The notes under the pieces are model-generated. The model saw nothing but the letters and a program-made list of their open reading frames with translations, had not been told where the DNA came from and ran no database searches. Both the position numbers and the translations under genes were made by a program. A stretch of DNA of 64,000 nt from Gammaproteobacteria bacterium (lineage in GTDB: Bacteria; Pseudomonadota; Gammaproteobacteria; Thiohalobacterales; Thiohalobacteraceae), in the NCBI GenBank assembly GCA_018819175.1, contig JAHJQQ010000012.1:130884-194883 (forward strand), given 5' to 3'. Positions 34,780-43,944 of this stretch are shown here, one piece after another. Position 1 is the first letter of the stretch. Each line of letters starts with the position of its first letter.

Positions 34780-35901
34780 ATGAGCACACGCGACAAACTC
34801 GGAAAGAGCCGACGTTGGGTCATCAAGATCGGCAGCGCCTTGCTGACCAACGATGGTCGTGGTTTGGATTTCACCGCCATCACTGCTTGGGTGGAGCAGA
34901 TGGTCGGTCTCAAAGCCGATGGCCGCGAGATTGTGTTGGTGTCGTCCGGCGCGGTTGCCGAAGGCATGAGTCGTCTGGGTTGGAAGAAGCGTCCACATGC
35001 CTTGTATGAACTTCAAGCTGCCGCGGCTGTCGGTCAGATGGGTCTGGTGCAAGCCTACGAATCGCGTTTCATGCAGCATGGTCTGCATACCGCTCAAGTC
35101 CTGCTGACCCATGATGATCTTGCCGATCGCCGCCGTTATCTGAATGCCCGCAGTACCCTGCGTGCGCTGCTCAAATTGAACGTCATCCCGGTGGTCAACG
35201 AGAACGACACCGTCGCCACCGAAGAGATCAAGTTTGGTGACAACGACACCCTGGCGGCCCTGGTCGCCAATCTGGTCGAGGCGGATCTGCTGGTGATCCT
35301 GACCGATCAGAAGGGTGTCTACGATTGCGATCCGCGCCAGAACCCGAATGCCAATCTGCTCACCGAGGTCGAGGCCGACGATCCGGCACTGGAACGTATG
35401 GCGACCGGTGCCGGTGCGTTAGGGCGTGGTGGCATGATCACAAAAATTCGCGCGGCGCGCCGCGCGGCGCGTTCCGGCGCCAGCACCATTATTGTTTCCG
35501 GGCGCGAGCCGGATATCCTGCGCCGCGTCAGCGCGGGTGAAGTGGCGGGTACGCTGTTGAAGCCGCGCCAAGGGCCGATTGCCGCTCGCAAACAGTGGCT
35601 GGCCAGTCAGATGACCGTGCGTGGTCAGGTGCATCTGGATGCCGGTGCGGTTACGGTATTGCGCCAGTCCGGTCGCAGTCTCCTGCCGGTGGGTGTCACG
35701 GCTGTAGAAGGCGGTTTCAAGCGCGGCGAACTGGTGATCTGTCAGGCACCGGACGGTAGTGAAGTCGCGCGTGGGCTGGTTAATTACAGCGCAGATGAAG
35801 CGGCGCGCATCATTGGTCAGCCCAGTGATCGTATCGAAAGCATCCTAGGTTATGTCGACGAACCGGAACTGATCCATCGCGACAATCTTGTAGTGGTGTG
35901 A
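34780..35901 (+). CDS. proB: Glutamate 5-kinase
   Basis: 373 residues. Phosphorylates glutamate in the first step of proline synthesis. Amino-acid kinase domain about 10-265 (WVIKIGSALLT, VSSGAVAEGM, NENDTVATEEIKFGDNDTLAA, GTGGMITK-like GRGGMITKIRAARRA), then a PUA domain about 285-365 (GAVTVLRQSGRSLLPVGV). Next to obgE as in Pseudomonas. An inverted-repeat element begins 10 bp after the stop. Confidence 0.96.
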   Translation: MSTRDKLGKSRRWVIKIGSALLTNDGRGLDFTAITAWVEQMVGLKADGREIVLVSSGAVAEGMSRLGWKKRPHALYELQAAAAVGQMGLVQAYESRFMQHGLHTAQVLLTHDDLADRRRYLNARSTLRALLKLNVIPVVNENDTVATEEIKFGDNDTLAALVANLVEADLLVILTDQKGVYDCDPRQNPNANLLTEVEADDPALERMATGAGALGRGGMITKIRAARRAARSGASTIIVSGREPDILRRVSAGEVAGTLLKPRQGPIAARKQWLASQMTVRGQVHLDAGAVTVLRQSGRSLLPVGVTAVEGGFKRGELVICQAPDGSEVARGLVNYSADEAARIIGQPSDRIESILGYVDEPELIHRDNLVVV

Positions 35902-35911
35902 TCCTGATATA

Positions 35912-36073
35912 CCGCCGCTGTGGGGACAGATCTTCAGCTCTGTCCCCGTTGTGGTTCCACTCAACCAAGCGGAACCGCCAACAACCTACCGTCACGCTTC
36001 CTCAACGGCTTCGTTCATCCGCGTGGTCCGCACGGACGGGGACAGAGCTGAAGATCTGTCCCCACAGCGGTGG
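35912..36073. mobile_element. 162-bp inverted-repeat element with 38-bp ends
   Basis: Ends 35912-35949 and 36036-36073 are inverted repeats with one mismatch, and the arm is itself palindromic (GGGGACAGA...TCTGTCCCC). No coding capacity. It lies between the convergent proB and rpsT. Confidence 0.8.
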
Positions 36074-36085
36074 TGCGTTACGAAT

Positions 36086-36116
36086 AAAAAAAGCCGGTCA
36101 GAGACCGGCTTTTTTG
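36086..36116 (-). terminator. Bidirectional terminator between proB and rpsT
   Basis: AAAAAAAGCCGGTC and GACCGGCTTTTTT form a stem with T runs on both strands. Confidence 0.85.
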
Positions 36117-36135
36117 TTGGCGATGAACGCTCGGA

Positions 36136-36405
36136 TCAACCGGCGGCCATGGCCTTCAGGCGGGTGTTCAGACGGCTCTTATGACGAGCGGCCTTGTTCT
36201 TGTGGATATGACCCTTGCGTGCCATGGCGTCGATGACCGGGACAGCGGCGGTGTAGGCGCTCTTGGCAGCGGCGGCATCGCCGGTGGCCAGGGCTTTGAC
36301 CGTCTTCTTGATCTCGGTGCGCAGCTCGGAGCGCTGGCTCGCGTTCTGGGCGCGATGCTTCTCCGCCTGACGGGCGCGCTTCTTTGCTTGTGCAGTGTTG
36401 GCCAA
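36136..36405 (-). CDS. rpsT: 30S ribosomal protein S20
   Basis: 89 residues, very basic, all helical. MANTAQAKKRARQAEKHRAQNASQRS and GHIHKNKAARHKSRLNTRLKAM are diagnostic. Binds 16S rRNA early in 30S assembly. An AAGGAG ribosome site lies upstream of the ATG. Confidence 0.97.
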   Translation of the reverse strand: MANTAQAKKRARQAEKHRAQNASQRSELRTEIKKTVKALATGDAAAAKSAYTAAVPVIDAMARKGHIHKNKAARHKSRLNTRLKAMAAG

Positions 36406-36443
36406 GGTACGACTCCTTAATGCGTGGTACTGAAAGGAGGCGT

Positions 36444-36472
36444 ACTATCCGGATTTTTGCGCCCGTTGTCAA
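36444..36472 (-). promoter_or_regulatory. Promoter of rpsT
   Basis: Minus strand: -35 TTGACA (36467-36472), 17-bp spacer, -10 GATAGT (36444-36449), about 40 bp before the start. Confidence 0.6.
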
Positions 36473-36612
36473 CGCCCAAACGTTTGGAATCAGGCCGATC
36501 CAGGCCTGCGCAGGCGCGGGGTATTTCAGTTAAAATCCACTGGATTTCAGGCGGCTATCGAATCACGCGGCATTACTTTCCATGTTCGGATGCATGTGGT
36601 CTGTTGGCTTAA

Positions 36613-36774
36613 ACCTATAAACCGCATTTGCCACGGAATCACACGGAAAAACACGGACAAGATCATCAGCTTCACGCCGGCACCGCCATTCCCCGCATGG
36701 TGGTGAATAGTCGCTCGAGGAATGCATGTGTTTCAGTGTCTTCCGTGTGTTTCCGTGGCTGAAATGATTTTTTA
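36613..36774. repeat. 165-bp inverted-repeat element, copy 2
   Basis: Near-identical to 15784-15948, with differences mostly in the loop. It lies between the divergent rpsT and murJ. The remainder of 36473-36819 shows no gene. Confidence 0.85.
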
Positions 36775-36819
36775 GGTTAATAGAATTTAGATCCGCGCGA
36801 GCGGCGACGAGGGCAGTGC

Positions 36820-38403
36820 ATGGCAGGGCAGGGTTTGATCAGGAATACGCTGGTGGTCAGCGCCATGACCCTGCTGTCGAGAATCCTGGGTTTCGCCCGC
36901 GATTTGATTCTGGCCCGTGTATTCGGTGCCGGCGGCGACATGGATGCCTTTTTCGTCGCCTTCAAGATCCCCAATTTTCTGCGACGCTTATTCGCCGAGG
37001 GGGCGTTCTCGCTGGCCTTCGTGCCGGTGCTGGGCGAATACCGCACCCAGCGCGAGCATGACGAGGTCCGCGAACTGGTCCGCCGAGTGGCCGGTACTCT
37101 GGCCGGCATTCTGGCCCTGGTCAGTCTGGTGGGGGTGTTCGCCAGTCCCCTGATTGTGTCCATCTTTGCGCCGGGGTTTATCGACGAACCGGCAAAGTTC
37201 GATCTGACCGCGCAAATGCTGCGGATCACCTTCTCGTACATCCTGTTCATCTCTCTGGTGGCCTTTGCCAGCGGCATTCTCAACACCTATGGGAAATTCG
37301 CCCTGCCGGCCTTCGCCCCGGTGCTGTTGAATATCGTGATGATCTCCGCGGCCTGGTGGGCGGCACCCATGTTCGAAGTGCCGGTCATGGCGCTGGCCTG
37401 GGCGGTGGCTGTCGCGGGTGTGGTGCAGTTGCTGATCATGTTCCCGGCCTTACGGCGCTTGAATCTGCTGGATTGGCCTCGCTGGGGCTGGCGCCATGAA
37501 GGCGTGCAGCGAATCCTCAAGCTCATGGGGCCGGCGATCCTGGGTTCCTCGGTGGCTCAGATCAATCTGCTGCTGGACACCATTATTGCTTCCTTCCTGG
37601 TCACCGGCAGTGTGAGCTGGCTGTATTACTCGGACCGTATGGTGGAATTCCCGCTAGGCGTTTTCGGTATCGCCCTCTCGACGGTGATCCTGCCCAGTTT
37701 GTCGCGCTCGCATGCCGAGGCTGACCCTGCGAGATTTCAGCGTCTCCTGGACCAATCACTGCGCTGGGTCGTGCTGCTGGGCGTGCCGGCGGCCCTGGGT
37801 CTATTGCTGTTGTCCGGGCCGATCATGGTGGCGCTGTTTCAGTACGACGAATTCGCCGCGCATGATGCGCGCATGGCCGCGCTCAGTCTGATGGCCCTGA
37901 CGACGGGCCTGCCGGCGTTCATTCTGATCAAGGTGCTGGCGCCGGCCTTTTATGCCCGCCAGGACACCCGCACGCCGGTGCGAATTGCCATCATCGCCAT
38001 GATCTCGAACATGGGGCTGAATCTGCTGTTTGTGCTGCCCATGCTGTATTTCCAGATCGAGGGTCCGCACGCGGGCTTGGCTCTGGCCACCAGCGCCTCC
38101 GCCTGGCTGAACGCCGGGCTGTTATACCGGCATCTGCGGGTGACCGGGGTCTACGCGCCGCAGTCCGGCTGGGGTCGCGTCTTGCTGCGGGTGTTGTTGG
38201 GAAGCCTGTTAATGACGGCGTTGCTCTGGTTTGGCGTCAAGGATTTCGCTATCTGGGTGGAACGCGACAGCACCGAACGCCTGTTGCGACTGGCTGTGTG
38301 GATCGGTATCGCCGGCGTGGCCTATCTCGGTACCCTGCAATTGCTGGGGCAGAATCTGCACGCCTTGTGGCAACGTCCGGACAAGGTCGATCCGGAACAA
38401 TGA
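36820..38403 (+). CDS. murJ: Lipid II flippase MurJ
   Basis: 527 residues with about 14 membrane helices. The N-terminus LIRNTLVVSAMTLLSRILGFARDLILARVFGAGGDMDAFFVAFKIPNFLRRLFAEGAFS is the MurJ/MviN hallmark, including the conserved Arg residues of the central cavity. Moves lipid II across the inner membrane. It heads the murJ-ribF-ileS-lspA-fkpB-ispH run. Confidence 0.96.
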   Translation: MAGQGLIRNTLVVSAMTLLSRILGFARDLILARVFGAGGDMDAFFVAFKIPNFLRRLFAEGAFSLAFVPVLGEYRTQREHDEVRELVRRVAGTLAGILALVSLVGVFASPLIVSIFAPGFIDEPAKFDLTAQMLRITFSYILFISLVAFASGILNTYGKFALPAFAPVLLNIVMISAAWWAAPMFEVPVMALAWAVAVAGVVQLLIMFPALRRLNLLDWPRWGWRHEGVQRILKLMGPAILGSSVAQINLLLDTIIASFLVTGSVSWLYYSDRMVEFPLGVFGIALSTVILPSLSRSHAEADPARFQRLLDQSLRWVVLLGVPAALGLLLLSGPIMVALFQYDEFAAHDARMAALSLMALTTGLPAFILIKVLAPAFYARQDTRTPVRIAIIAMISNMGLNLLFVLPMLYFQIEGPHAGLALATSASAWLNAGLLYRHLRVTGVYAPQSGWGRVLLRVLLGSLLMTALLWFGVKDFAIWVERDSTERLLRLAVWIGIAGVAYLGTLQLLGQNLHALWQRPDKVDPEQ

Positions 38404-38466
38404 CAAGCCCGGTCAGTGCTTTATAATCACGCCTTTGATGAATCCGTCCCCAGTGATGTTATCGGC

Positions 38467-39402
38467 ATGCATTTGATCCGTGGTTTGCACAATCTGACAC
38501 CCGCCATGCATGGCTGTGCCGCGACCATTGGAAACTTCGATGGGGTGCATCTCGGACATCAGGCCGTATTGGGACAACTCGCGGAACGTGCAGTCGATCT
38601 GGGACTGCCGACCACGGCGATTATTTTCGAGCCGCAACCGCAGGAATATTTCGCGCCGGATCAGGCGCCGCCACGACTGACAAGGTTCCGCGAGAAATGG
38701 ATGGCGCTGCGGCGTTATTCGATCGACCGGGTCTTGTGTCTGCGCTTCGAGCGCGCACTGGCGGAACTCGAGGCCGATGAGTTTGTGAAACGCGTGCTAG
38801 TCGATGGGTTGGGCGTGCGCTATCTGGTGGTCGGCGATGATTTCCGCTTCGGCAAAGGCCGCGGTGGCGATTTCGATTATCTGGTCAAGGCCGGTCGGCG
38901 TGAAGGCTTTCAAGTGGTGCATATGCACAGCTTCGAACAGGACGGGTCTCGTGTGAGCAGCACGCGTATCCGCGAGGCGTTGCGCGCCGGTAATCTCAGC
39001 GCCGCCGAACAAATGCTCGGGCGCAACTACCGCATGCTGGGTCGCATCGCACACGGTGACAAGCGCGGCCGTACCATCGGCTTTCCGACCGCGAATCTGT
39101 TTTTGCATCGCCACAGTACGCCGGTTGAAGGCGTGTTTGCCGTGGAGATGTACGGCTTGGATAAAGAACCGCTACTGGGCGTGGCGAATGTCGGTACCCG
39201 CCCGACGGTGGACGGCACGCGCAGTCTGCTGGAGGTGCATCTGTTCGATTTTTCCGGTGATATTTACGGGCGCCATGTCGCGGTGGATTTTGTACATAAG
39301 ATTCGTGACGAAAAGCGCTTTGATTCGTTTCCGGAACTCAAGGCGCAGATTGAACTGGATGCGCAGCGGGCGCGGGATTTCTTCGCGCAGCGTGCGAAAT
39401 GA
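38467..39402 (+). CDS. ribF: Bifunctional riboflavin kinase / FAD synthetase
   Basis: 311 residues (E. coli 313). N-terminal FMN adenylyltransferase: GNFDGVHLGHQAVL (HxGH motif) and SSTRIREAL. C-terminal riboflavin kinase: GDKRGRTIGFPTANL and GVANVGTRPTV, with the acidic DGTRSLLEVHLFDFSGD. Makes FMN and FAD. Start ATG 38467 (MHLIRGLHN). Confidence 0.96.
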   Translation: MHLIRGLHNLTPAMHGCAATIGNFDGVHLGHQAVLGQLAERAVDLGLPTTAIIFEPQPQEYFAPDQAPPRLTRFREKWMALRRYSIDRVLCLRFERALAELEADEFVKRVLVDGLGVRYLVVGDDFRFGKGRGGDFDYLVKAGRREGFQVVHMHSFEQDGSRVSSTRIREALRAGNLSAAEQMLGRNYRMLGRIAHGDKRGRTIGFPTANLFLHRHSTPVEGVFAVEMYGLDKEPLLGVANVGTRPTVDGTRSLLEVHLFDFSGDIYGRHVAVDFVHKIRDEKRFDSFPELKAQIELDAQRARDFFAQRAK

Positions 39403-39414
39403 AATACTCTTTCA

Positions 39415-39691
39415 ACACGAAGGCGCAGAAGGCGCACGAAGGAAAATCAAAGATATAATGGCCACGGAATCCACGAAAGAACACGAAAGGATTTTAAGGA
39501 ACCTCTGATTTATTACTAAACCGTCATTCCGGCGCAGGCCGGAATCCATGTGATTCAAGGCACTGGATTCCGGCCTGCGCCGGAATGACGAATTACTCAG
39601 AGTTTCCTTAAATTGGATCATTTTTCGTGTTGTTTCGTGGGTTTCGTGGCTAACGATTTTTTCCTTAGCGCGCCTTCCGCGCCTTCGTGGT
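39415..39691. repeat. Four-level nested inverted repeats between ribF and ileS
   Basis: Concentric inverted repeats: outer 39415-39442/39663-39691 (ACGAAGGCGCAGAAGGCGC); second 39461-39489/39624-39650 (GCCACGGAATCCACGAAAG); third 39494-39508/39597-39611 (TTAAGGAACCTCTGA); core 39524-39547/39565-39588 (TCATTCCGGCGCAGGCCGGA). No gene is present. Confidence 0.9.
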
Positions 39692-39724
39692 GAGGCTTTT
39701 GAATTCATAGACCAGGACACCAAC

Positions 39725-42574
39725 GTGGCCGATTACAAAGACACACTGAACTTGCCGAACACGGATTTCCCCATGAAGGGCAATCTCGCGAACCGCGAAC
39801 CCGAGATGCTCAAGCATTGGGATGAGATCGGTCTGTACAGCCTGATGCGCGAGATCGGCGCGGGACGTCCGCGTTTTGTACTGCACGATGGCCCGCCCTA
39901 TGCCAATGGCGAGATTCATATTGGTCACGCGGTCAACAAGATCCTCAAAGACATTATCGTCAAGAGCAAAACCCTGTCGGGTTTCGATGCGCCCTATGTG
40001 CCGGGCTGGGATTGTCATGGTCTGCCCATCGAGCTGAATGTCGAAAAGAAGGTCGGCAAGGCTGGCCGCAAGATCGATCATGCCGGTTTCCGCACTGCCT
40101 GCCGTGAGTATGCGGCGTCGCAGGTGGCCAAGCAGAAGGAAGACTTCATCCGTCTCGGCGTGACCGGTGATTGGGAGCATCCCTATCTCACCATGGATTT
40201 CAAATTCGAGGCGGACATCATTCGCGCGCTCGGCAAGATCGCCGCCAACGGTCATCTGACCAAGGGTTTCAAACCGGTGCATTGGTGTACCGATTGCGGA
40301 TCGGCCTTGGCCGAGGCCGAAGTCGAATACGAAGACAAAACCTCACCGGCGATCGATGTGCGCTTCGGCGTGCTCGATGAAGAGGCCCTGTTCGCACGCA
40401 GCACCTTACAAGGCGGTGGCGAAGGTAAAGGTCCGCTGTCGATTGTGATCTGGACCACCACACCCTGGACCTTGCCCGCCAACCGCGCGGTCGCGCTGCA
40501 TCCCGAATTGGATTACGTCGTGGTGCAATGTGACAGCGCGCACGGCATTGAACGTCTGATCCTGGCCGAAGCGCTGCATGGCGCTGCACTGCTGCGCTAT
40601 GGCATCGAAAAATACAGTGTCATTGCACGTTGCAAAGGTGCCGATCTGGAAGGTCTGAAACTCCAGCATCCTTTCTACAAGCGCGAAGTGCCGATCATTC
40701 TCGGCGATCACGTCACCACCGAAACCGGTACCGGCGCCGTGCATACCGCGCCTGGACACGGTCAGGACGATTACGTGGTTGGCCAGCGTTATGGTATCGA
40801 GGTCGACAATCCCGTCGGCGGTGATGGTGTGTTTCTACCCGATACGGAACTGTTCGCCGGCAAACACGTATTCACGGCCAATGATGATGTCGTTGAGACG
40901 CTCAAGACGCGCGGTGCGTTGGTGCATGAGGAAAAGATCCGTCACAGCTATCCGCACTGCTGGCGCCACAAGACGCCGATCATCTTCCGCGCCACGCCGC
41001 AATGGTTCATCGGCATGGAGCACAGTGGCCTGCGCGCTCAGGCGCTCAAGGAGATTCAATCTGTACAGTGGCTACCGAGCTGGGGCAAGGCGCGCATTGA
41101 AGGCATGGTCGAGAAACGTCCCGACTGGTGTGTGTCACGGCAACGCACCTGGGGCGTACCGATTGCACTGTTCGTGCATAAGCACAGCAGCAAGCTGCAT
41201 CCGGATACGGCGCGTCTCGTTGAAGAGGTGGCGCTTTCGGTTGAACGCAAAGGTATCGATGCTTGGTTTGAGCTGGATGCGGCCGATATCCTGGGTGACG
41301 AGGCGGCAGACTATATCAAGGTCACAGATACCCTGGATGTCTGGTTCGATTCCGGTGTCACGCATCACGCCGTGCTGGAACAACGCAGTAACCTGGGTCT
41401 TCCCGCCGATCTGTATCTGGAGGGTTCCGATCAGCATCGCGGCTGGTTCCAGTCGTCATTGTTGAGTTCGGTGGCCATGCACGGCACGGCGCCGTACCGC
41501 AGTGTCTTGACTCATGGCTTCACCGTGGACGCCAAGGGCCAGAAGATGTCCAAGTCCAAGGGCAACGTGGTGGCGCCGCAGAAAGTCGTCAACAATCTCG
41601 GCGCGGACATCCTCCGCCTGTGGGTCGCGGCAACCGATTACCGCACCGAGATGACGGTGTCGGATGAAATTCTGAAGCGCACGTCCGATGCATATCGGCG
41701 TCTGCGCAACACCGCGCGCTTCCTGCTCGCCAACCTGAACGGTTTCGATCCCATGGAGCATGCGCTCGCGCCCGAGCAGATGCTGATGCTGGATCGCTGG
41801 GCGGTTGAACGTGCGCGTCTATTACAGTCCGATATCAAACGCGCCTATGACAATTATGAATTCCATCTGATCTACCAGCGTGTGCACAATTTCTGCGCCG
41901 TGGATCTGGGCAGTTTCTATCTGGATGTCATCAAGGATCGCCAATACACCTGCAAGGCCGACAGCGTCGCGCGGCGTTCGGCGCAGACGGCCATGTATCT
42001 GATCGTCGAAGCACTGGTGCGCTGGCTGGCGCCGATCCTGAGCTTCACGGCCGATGAGATCTGGAAAAGCATTCCTGGCGAGCGCGAGCAGTCGGTTTTC
42101 CTCGAAACCTGGTTCGAGTTGCCGGAAATGTTCCTGGCCAATGAATCCGAATCGAAACGCTATGGCATGGATTTCTGGAAACAGACCATGGCTGTGCGCG
42201 AACTGGTGTCCAAGGAATTGGAAAAGCTGCGCGTGGCCGGCGCCATCGGTTCATCCCTGGATGCCGAGGTGGATCTGTATTGCAGCACCGAACTCCATGA
42301 TCTGCTCAAGCGTTTGGAGGATGAGCTGCGGTTTGCCTTCATCACCTCCTATGCGCGCGTGCACCCTTTGACGACACCGCCGGAAGGCGCGGTAAAGCTG
42401 GAACTGGCGAGTGGCGGAGAGTTGTGGGTAACCGCAGCGCCGTCGGCACATGCCAAGTGCGTGCGCTGTTGGCATCATCGCGAAGATGTTGGTCAGCACA
42501 GCGAGCATCCGGAGCTATGCGGACGTTGCGTGGATAATGTCGCGGGTGACGGAGAGCGGCGTCGTTATGCCTGA
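39725..42574 (+). CDS. ileS: Isoleucyl-tRNA synthetase
   Basis: 949 residues. Class I synthetase: HIGH at 65-68 (GEIHIGHAVNK), KMSKS at 607-611, editing domain with TTPWTLPANRAV and the GTGAVHTAPGHGQDDY segment, WFDSGVTHHAV, and the C-terminal zinc finger CVRCWHHREDVG...CGRCVDNV. Start is GTG 39725 (MADYKDTLNLP), the family N-terminus. Overlaps lspA by 8 bp. Confidence 0.97.
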   Translation: MADYKDTLNLPNTDFPMKGNLANREPEMLKHWDEIGLYSLMREIGAGRPRFVLHDGPPYANGEIHIGHAVNKILKDIIVKSKTLSGFDAPYVPGWDCHGLPIELNVEKKVGKAGRKIDHAGFRTACREYAASQVAKQKEDFIRLGVTGDWEHPYLTMDFKFEADIIRALGKIAANGHLTKGFKPVHWCTDCGSALAEAEVEYEDKTSPAIDVRFGVLDEEALFARSTLQGGGEGKGPLSIVIWTTTPWTLPANRAVALHPELDYVVVQCDSAHGIERLILAEALHGAALLRYGIEKYSVIARCKGADLEGLKLQHPFYKREVPIILGDHVTTETGTGAVHTAPGHGQDDYVVGQRYGIEVDNPVGGDGVFLPDTELFAGKHVFTANDDVVETLKTRGALVHEEKIRHSYPHCWRHKTPIIFRATPQWFIGMEHSGLRAQALKEIQSVQWLPSWGKARIEGMVEKRPDWCVSRQRTWGVPIALFVHKHSSKLHPDTARLVEEVALSVERKGIDAWFELDAADILGDEAADYIKVTDTLDVWFDSGVTHHAVLEQRSNLGLPADLYLEGSDQHRGWFQSSLLSSVAMHGTAPYRSVLTHGFTVDAKGQKMSKSKGNVVAPQKVVNNLGADILRLWVAATDYRTEMTVSDEILKRTSDAYRRLRNTARFLLANLNGFDPMEHALAPEQMLMLDRWAVERARLLQSDIKRAYDNYEFHLIYQRVHNFCAVDLGSFYLDVIKDRQYTCKADSVARRSAQTAMYLIVEALVRWLAPILSFTADEIWKSIPGEREQSVFLETWFELPEMFLANESESKRYGMDFWKQTMAVRELVSKELEKLRVAGAIGSSLDAEVDLYCSTELHDLLKRLEDELRFAFITSYARVHPLTTPPEGAVKLELASGGELWVTAAPSAHAKCVRCWHHREDVGQHSEHPELCGRCVDNVAGDGERRRYA

Positions 42575-43064
42575 GCATGCGAAGTATTCGGCGTTGCGTT
42601 GGTTGTGGCTGGCGGTACTGATTGTCGTGCTGGATCAGGTGACCAAGATCTGGGCTGAGACGGTGCTCAGCGCTGGCGGGCCGATTGAAGTGCTGTCCTG
42701 GTTCAACTTCTCGCTGGCCTACAATCGCGGTGCCGCCTTTAGTTTTCTGGCGGCGGCCGGTGGTTGGCAGCGCTATTTTTTCCTGGGTATTGGTCTGATT
42801 GCGGTAGTGATTATTGTCGCCTGGTTACGGCGGCTGCAGGCGCATGAACAGATGACCGCGCTGGGGTTGGTGTCGATCCTCGGTGGCGCGGTCGGCAACC
42901 TGATCGACCGTGCCTTGTATGGTCATGTGATTGATTTTATCGACTGGCATTATGCCGGTTGGCATTGGCCGGCCTTTAATATCGCGGATTCCGCCATCCT
43001 GATTGGCGCCGTGCTGGTCGTGCTGAGCGGACTGCGTTCGCGCAAGCAGGAACAGGCCGCGTGA
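42567..43064 (+). CDS. lspA: Lipoprotein signal peptidase
   Basis: 165 residues, four membrane helices. Catalytic Asp pair in GNLIDRALYGHVIDFIDWHY and FNIADSAI; NRGAAFSFL also conserved. Cleaves prolipoprotein signal peptides. Start ATG 42567 overlaps the end of ileS (ATGCCTGA), implying translational coupling. Confidence 0.96.
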   Translation: MPEHAKYSALRWLWLAVLIVVLDQVTKIWAETVLSAGGPIEVLSWFNFSLAYNRGAAFSFLAAAGGWQRYFFLGIGLIAVVIIVAWLRRLQAHEQMTALGLVSILGGAVGNLIDRALYGHVIDFIDWHYAGWHWPAFNIADSAILIGAVLVVLSGLRSRKQEQAA

Positions 43065-43528
43065 TTCATCCGTCGCAGATACAACCCGGTAGTCGCGTGC
43101 TACTGCACCTGGCCATCAAACTGACCAATGGCACTGTCGCCGAGTCCACCTTCGATGCCGAGCCGTTTGAACTGATCATCGGTGATGGAACGTTGGTGCA
43201 GGGACTTGAAGTTGCGCTCTATGGTATGCGGTCTGGAGAAAAACAATCGCTGACGCTCGCGCCCGAACAGGCCTATGGCGTGCATGATCCTGCTGCCGTG
43301 GGCTGGTTGCCGCGCGACCAGTTCCCCGCTGACATGCAGCTGCAGCCCGGTTTGCTGGTCGGCTTCGTCGGCGCGGATGGCGAGGAGGTGGCGGCCCTGG
43401 TGATTGCGGTTGAGGACGAGCAGGTACAGATCGATTTCAATCACCCGCTGGCCGGCAAACCCATTATTTTCGAATCGGAAATCATTTCCGTGGAACCGCC
43501 AGCTGAAACGCCGGATGAATTTATGTAG
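43061..43528 (+). CDS. fkpB: FKBP-type peptidyl-prolyl isomerase (SlpA type)
   Basis: 155 residues. FKBP fold with an inserted flap: VLLHLAIKLTNGTVAESTFDAEPFELIIGDGTLVQGLEVALYGMRSGEKQSLTL and AYGVHDP. Folding helper acting in the cytoplasm. GTG start 43061 overlaps the lspA stop (GTGA). Its TAG stop (43526-43528) is part of a GTAGGG repeat arm, so the native tail may have been altered. Confidence 0.9.
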   Translation: MIHPSQIQPGSRVLLHLAIKLTNGTVAESTFDAEPFELIIGDGTLVQGLEVALYGMRSGEKQSLTLAPEQAYGVHDPAAVGWLPRDQFPADMQLQPGLLVGFVGADGEEVAALVIAVEDEQVQIDFNHPLAGKPIIFESEIISVEPPAETPDEFM

Positions 43529-43555
43529 GGTGTGGTGAGCGTAGCGAACCGCACC
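43525..43555. repeat. GTAGGGTG repeat arm at the fkpB stop codon
   Basis: Arm of the 6071-6163 family; its first TAG is the fkpB stop codon. Confidence 0.75.
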
Positions 43556-43596
43556 ATTTTTATTACACACAGCATCGCTATCTTGCCAAACAAATA

Positions 43597-43807
43597 TGAA
43601 CCGCAAAGGCGCAAAGGCGCAAAGATAACGAGAGTAAAACCTTCTTTGGTTTTTCAGTGGGCCGTCATCCCGGCGTAGGCCGGGATCCAGTGGCAACGCT
43701 TACTTGGGTAACTCGATTCGAGCTTATGCCCAACCGGCGCTGGAATAACGGAATGTTATTGCCTTAATACATAAGCATTCTTTGCACCTCTGCGCCTTTG
43801 CGGTTCA
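43597..43807. repeat. Nested inverted-repeat element between fkpB and ispH
   Basis: Outer 29-bp arms (TGAACCGCAAAGGCGCAAAG... from 43597 and its complement ending 43807) differ at about two positions. Inside is a decayed GTCATCCCGGCGTAGGCCGG unit. The 43529-43944 gap has no gene. Confidence 0.8.
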
Positions 43808-43944
43808 ATAAAGACCTTTTCAGCGCACGTGGTATCTAAACAGCGTAAATACCGCGAATTCACTAAGCCATACCTGCGGTTCACGGTAGCAAATGATTTG
43901 CGCTTATAATCGCCCCAGACAAATTTCTGACCGGAACCGTATTC

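Noticed and set aside
33647..34789. 380-codon open frame on the minus strand opposite obgE
   Set aside because: Antisense shadow of a conserved essential gene; no recognisable domain or ribosome site.
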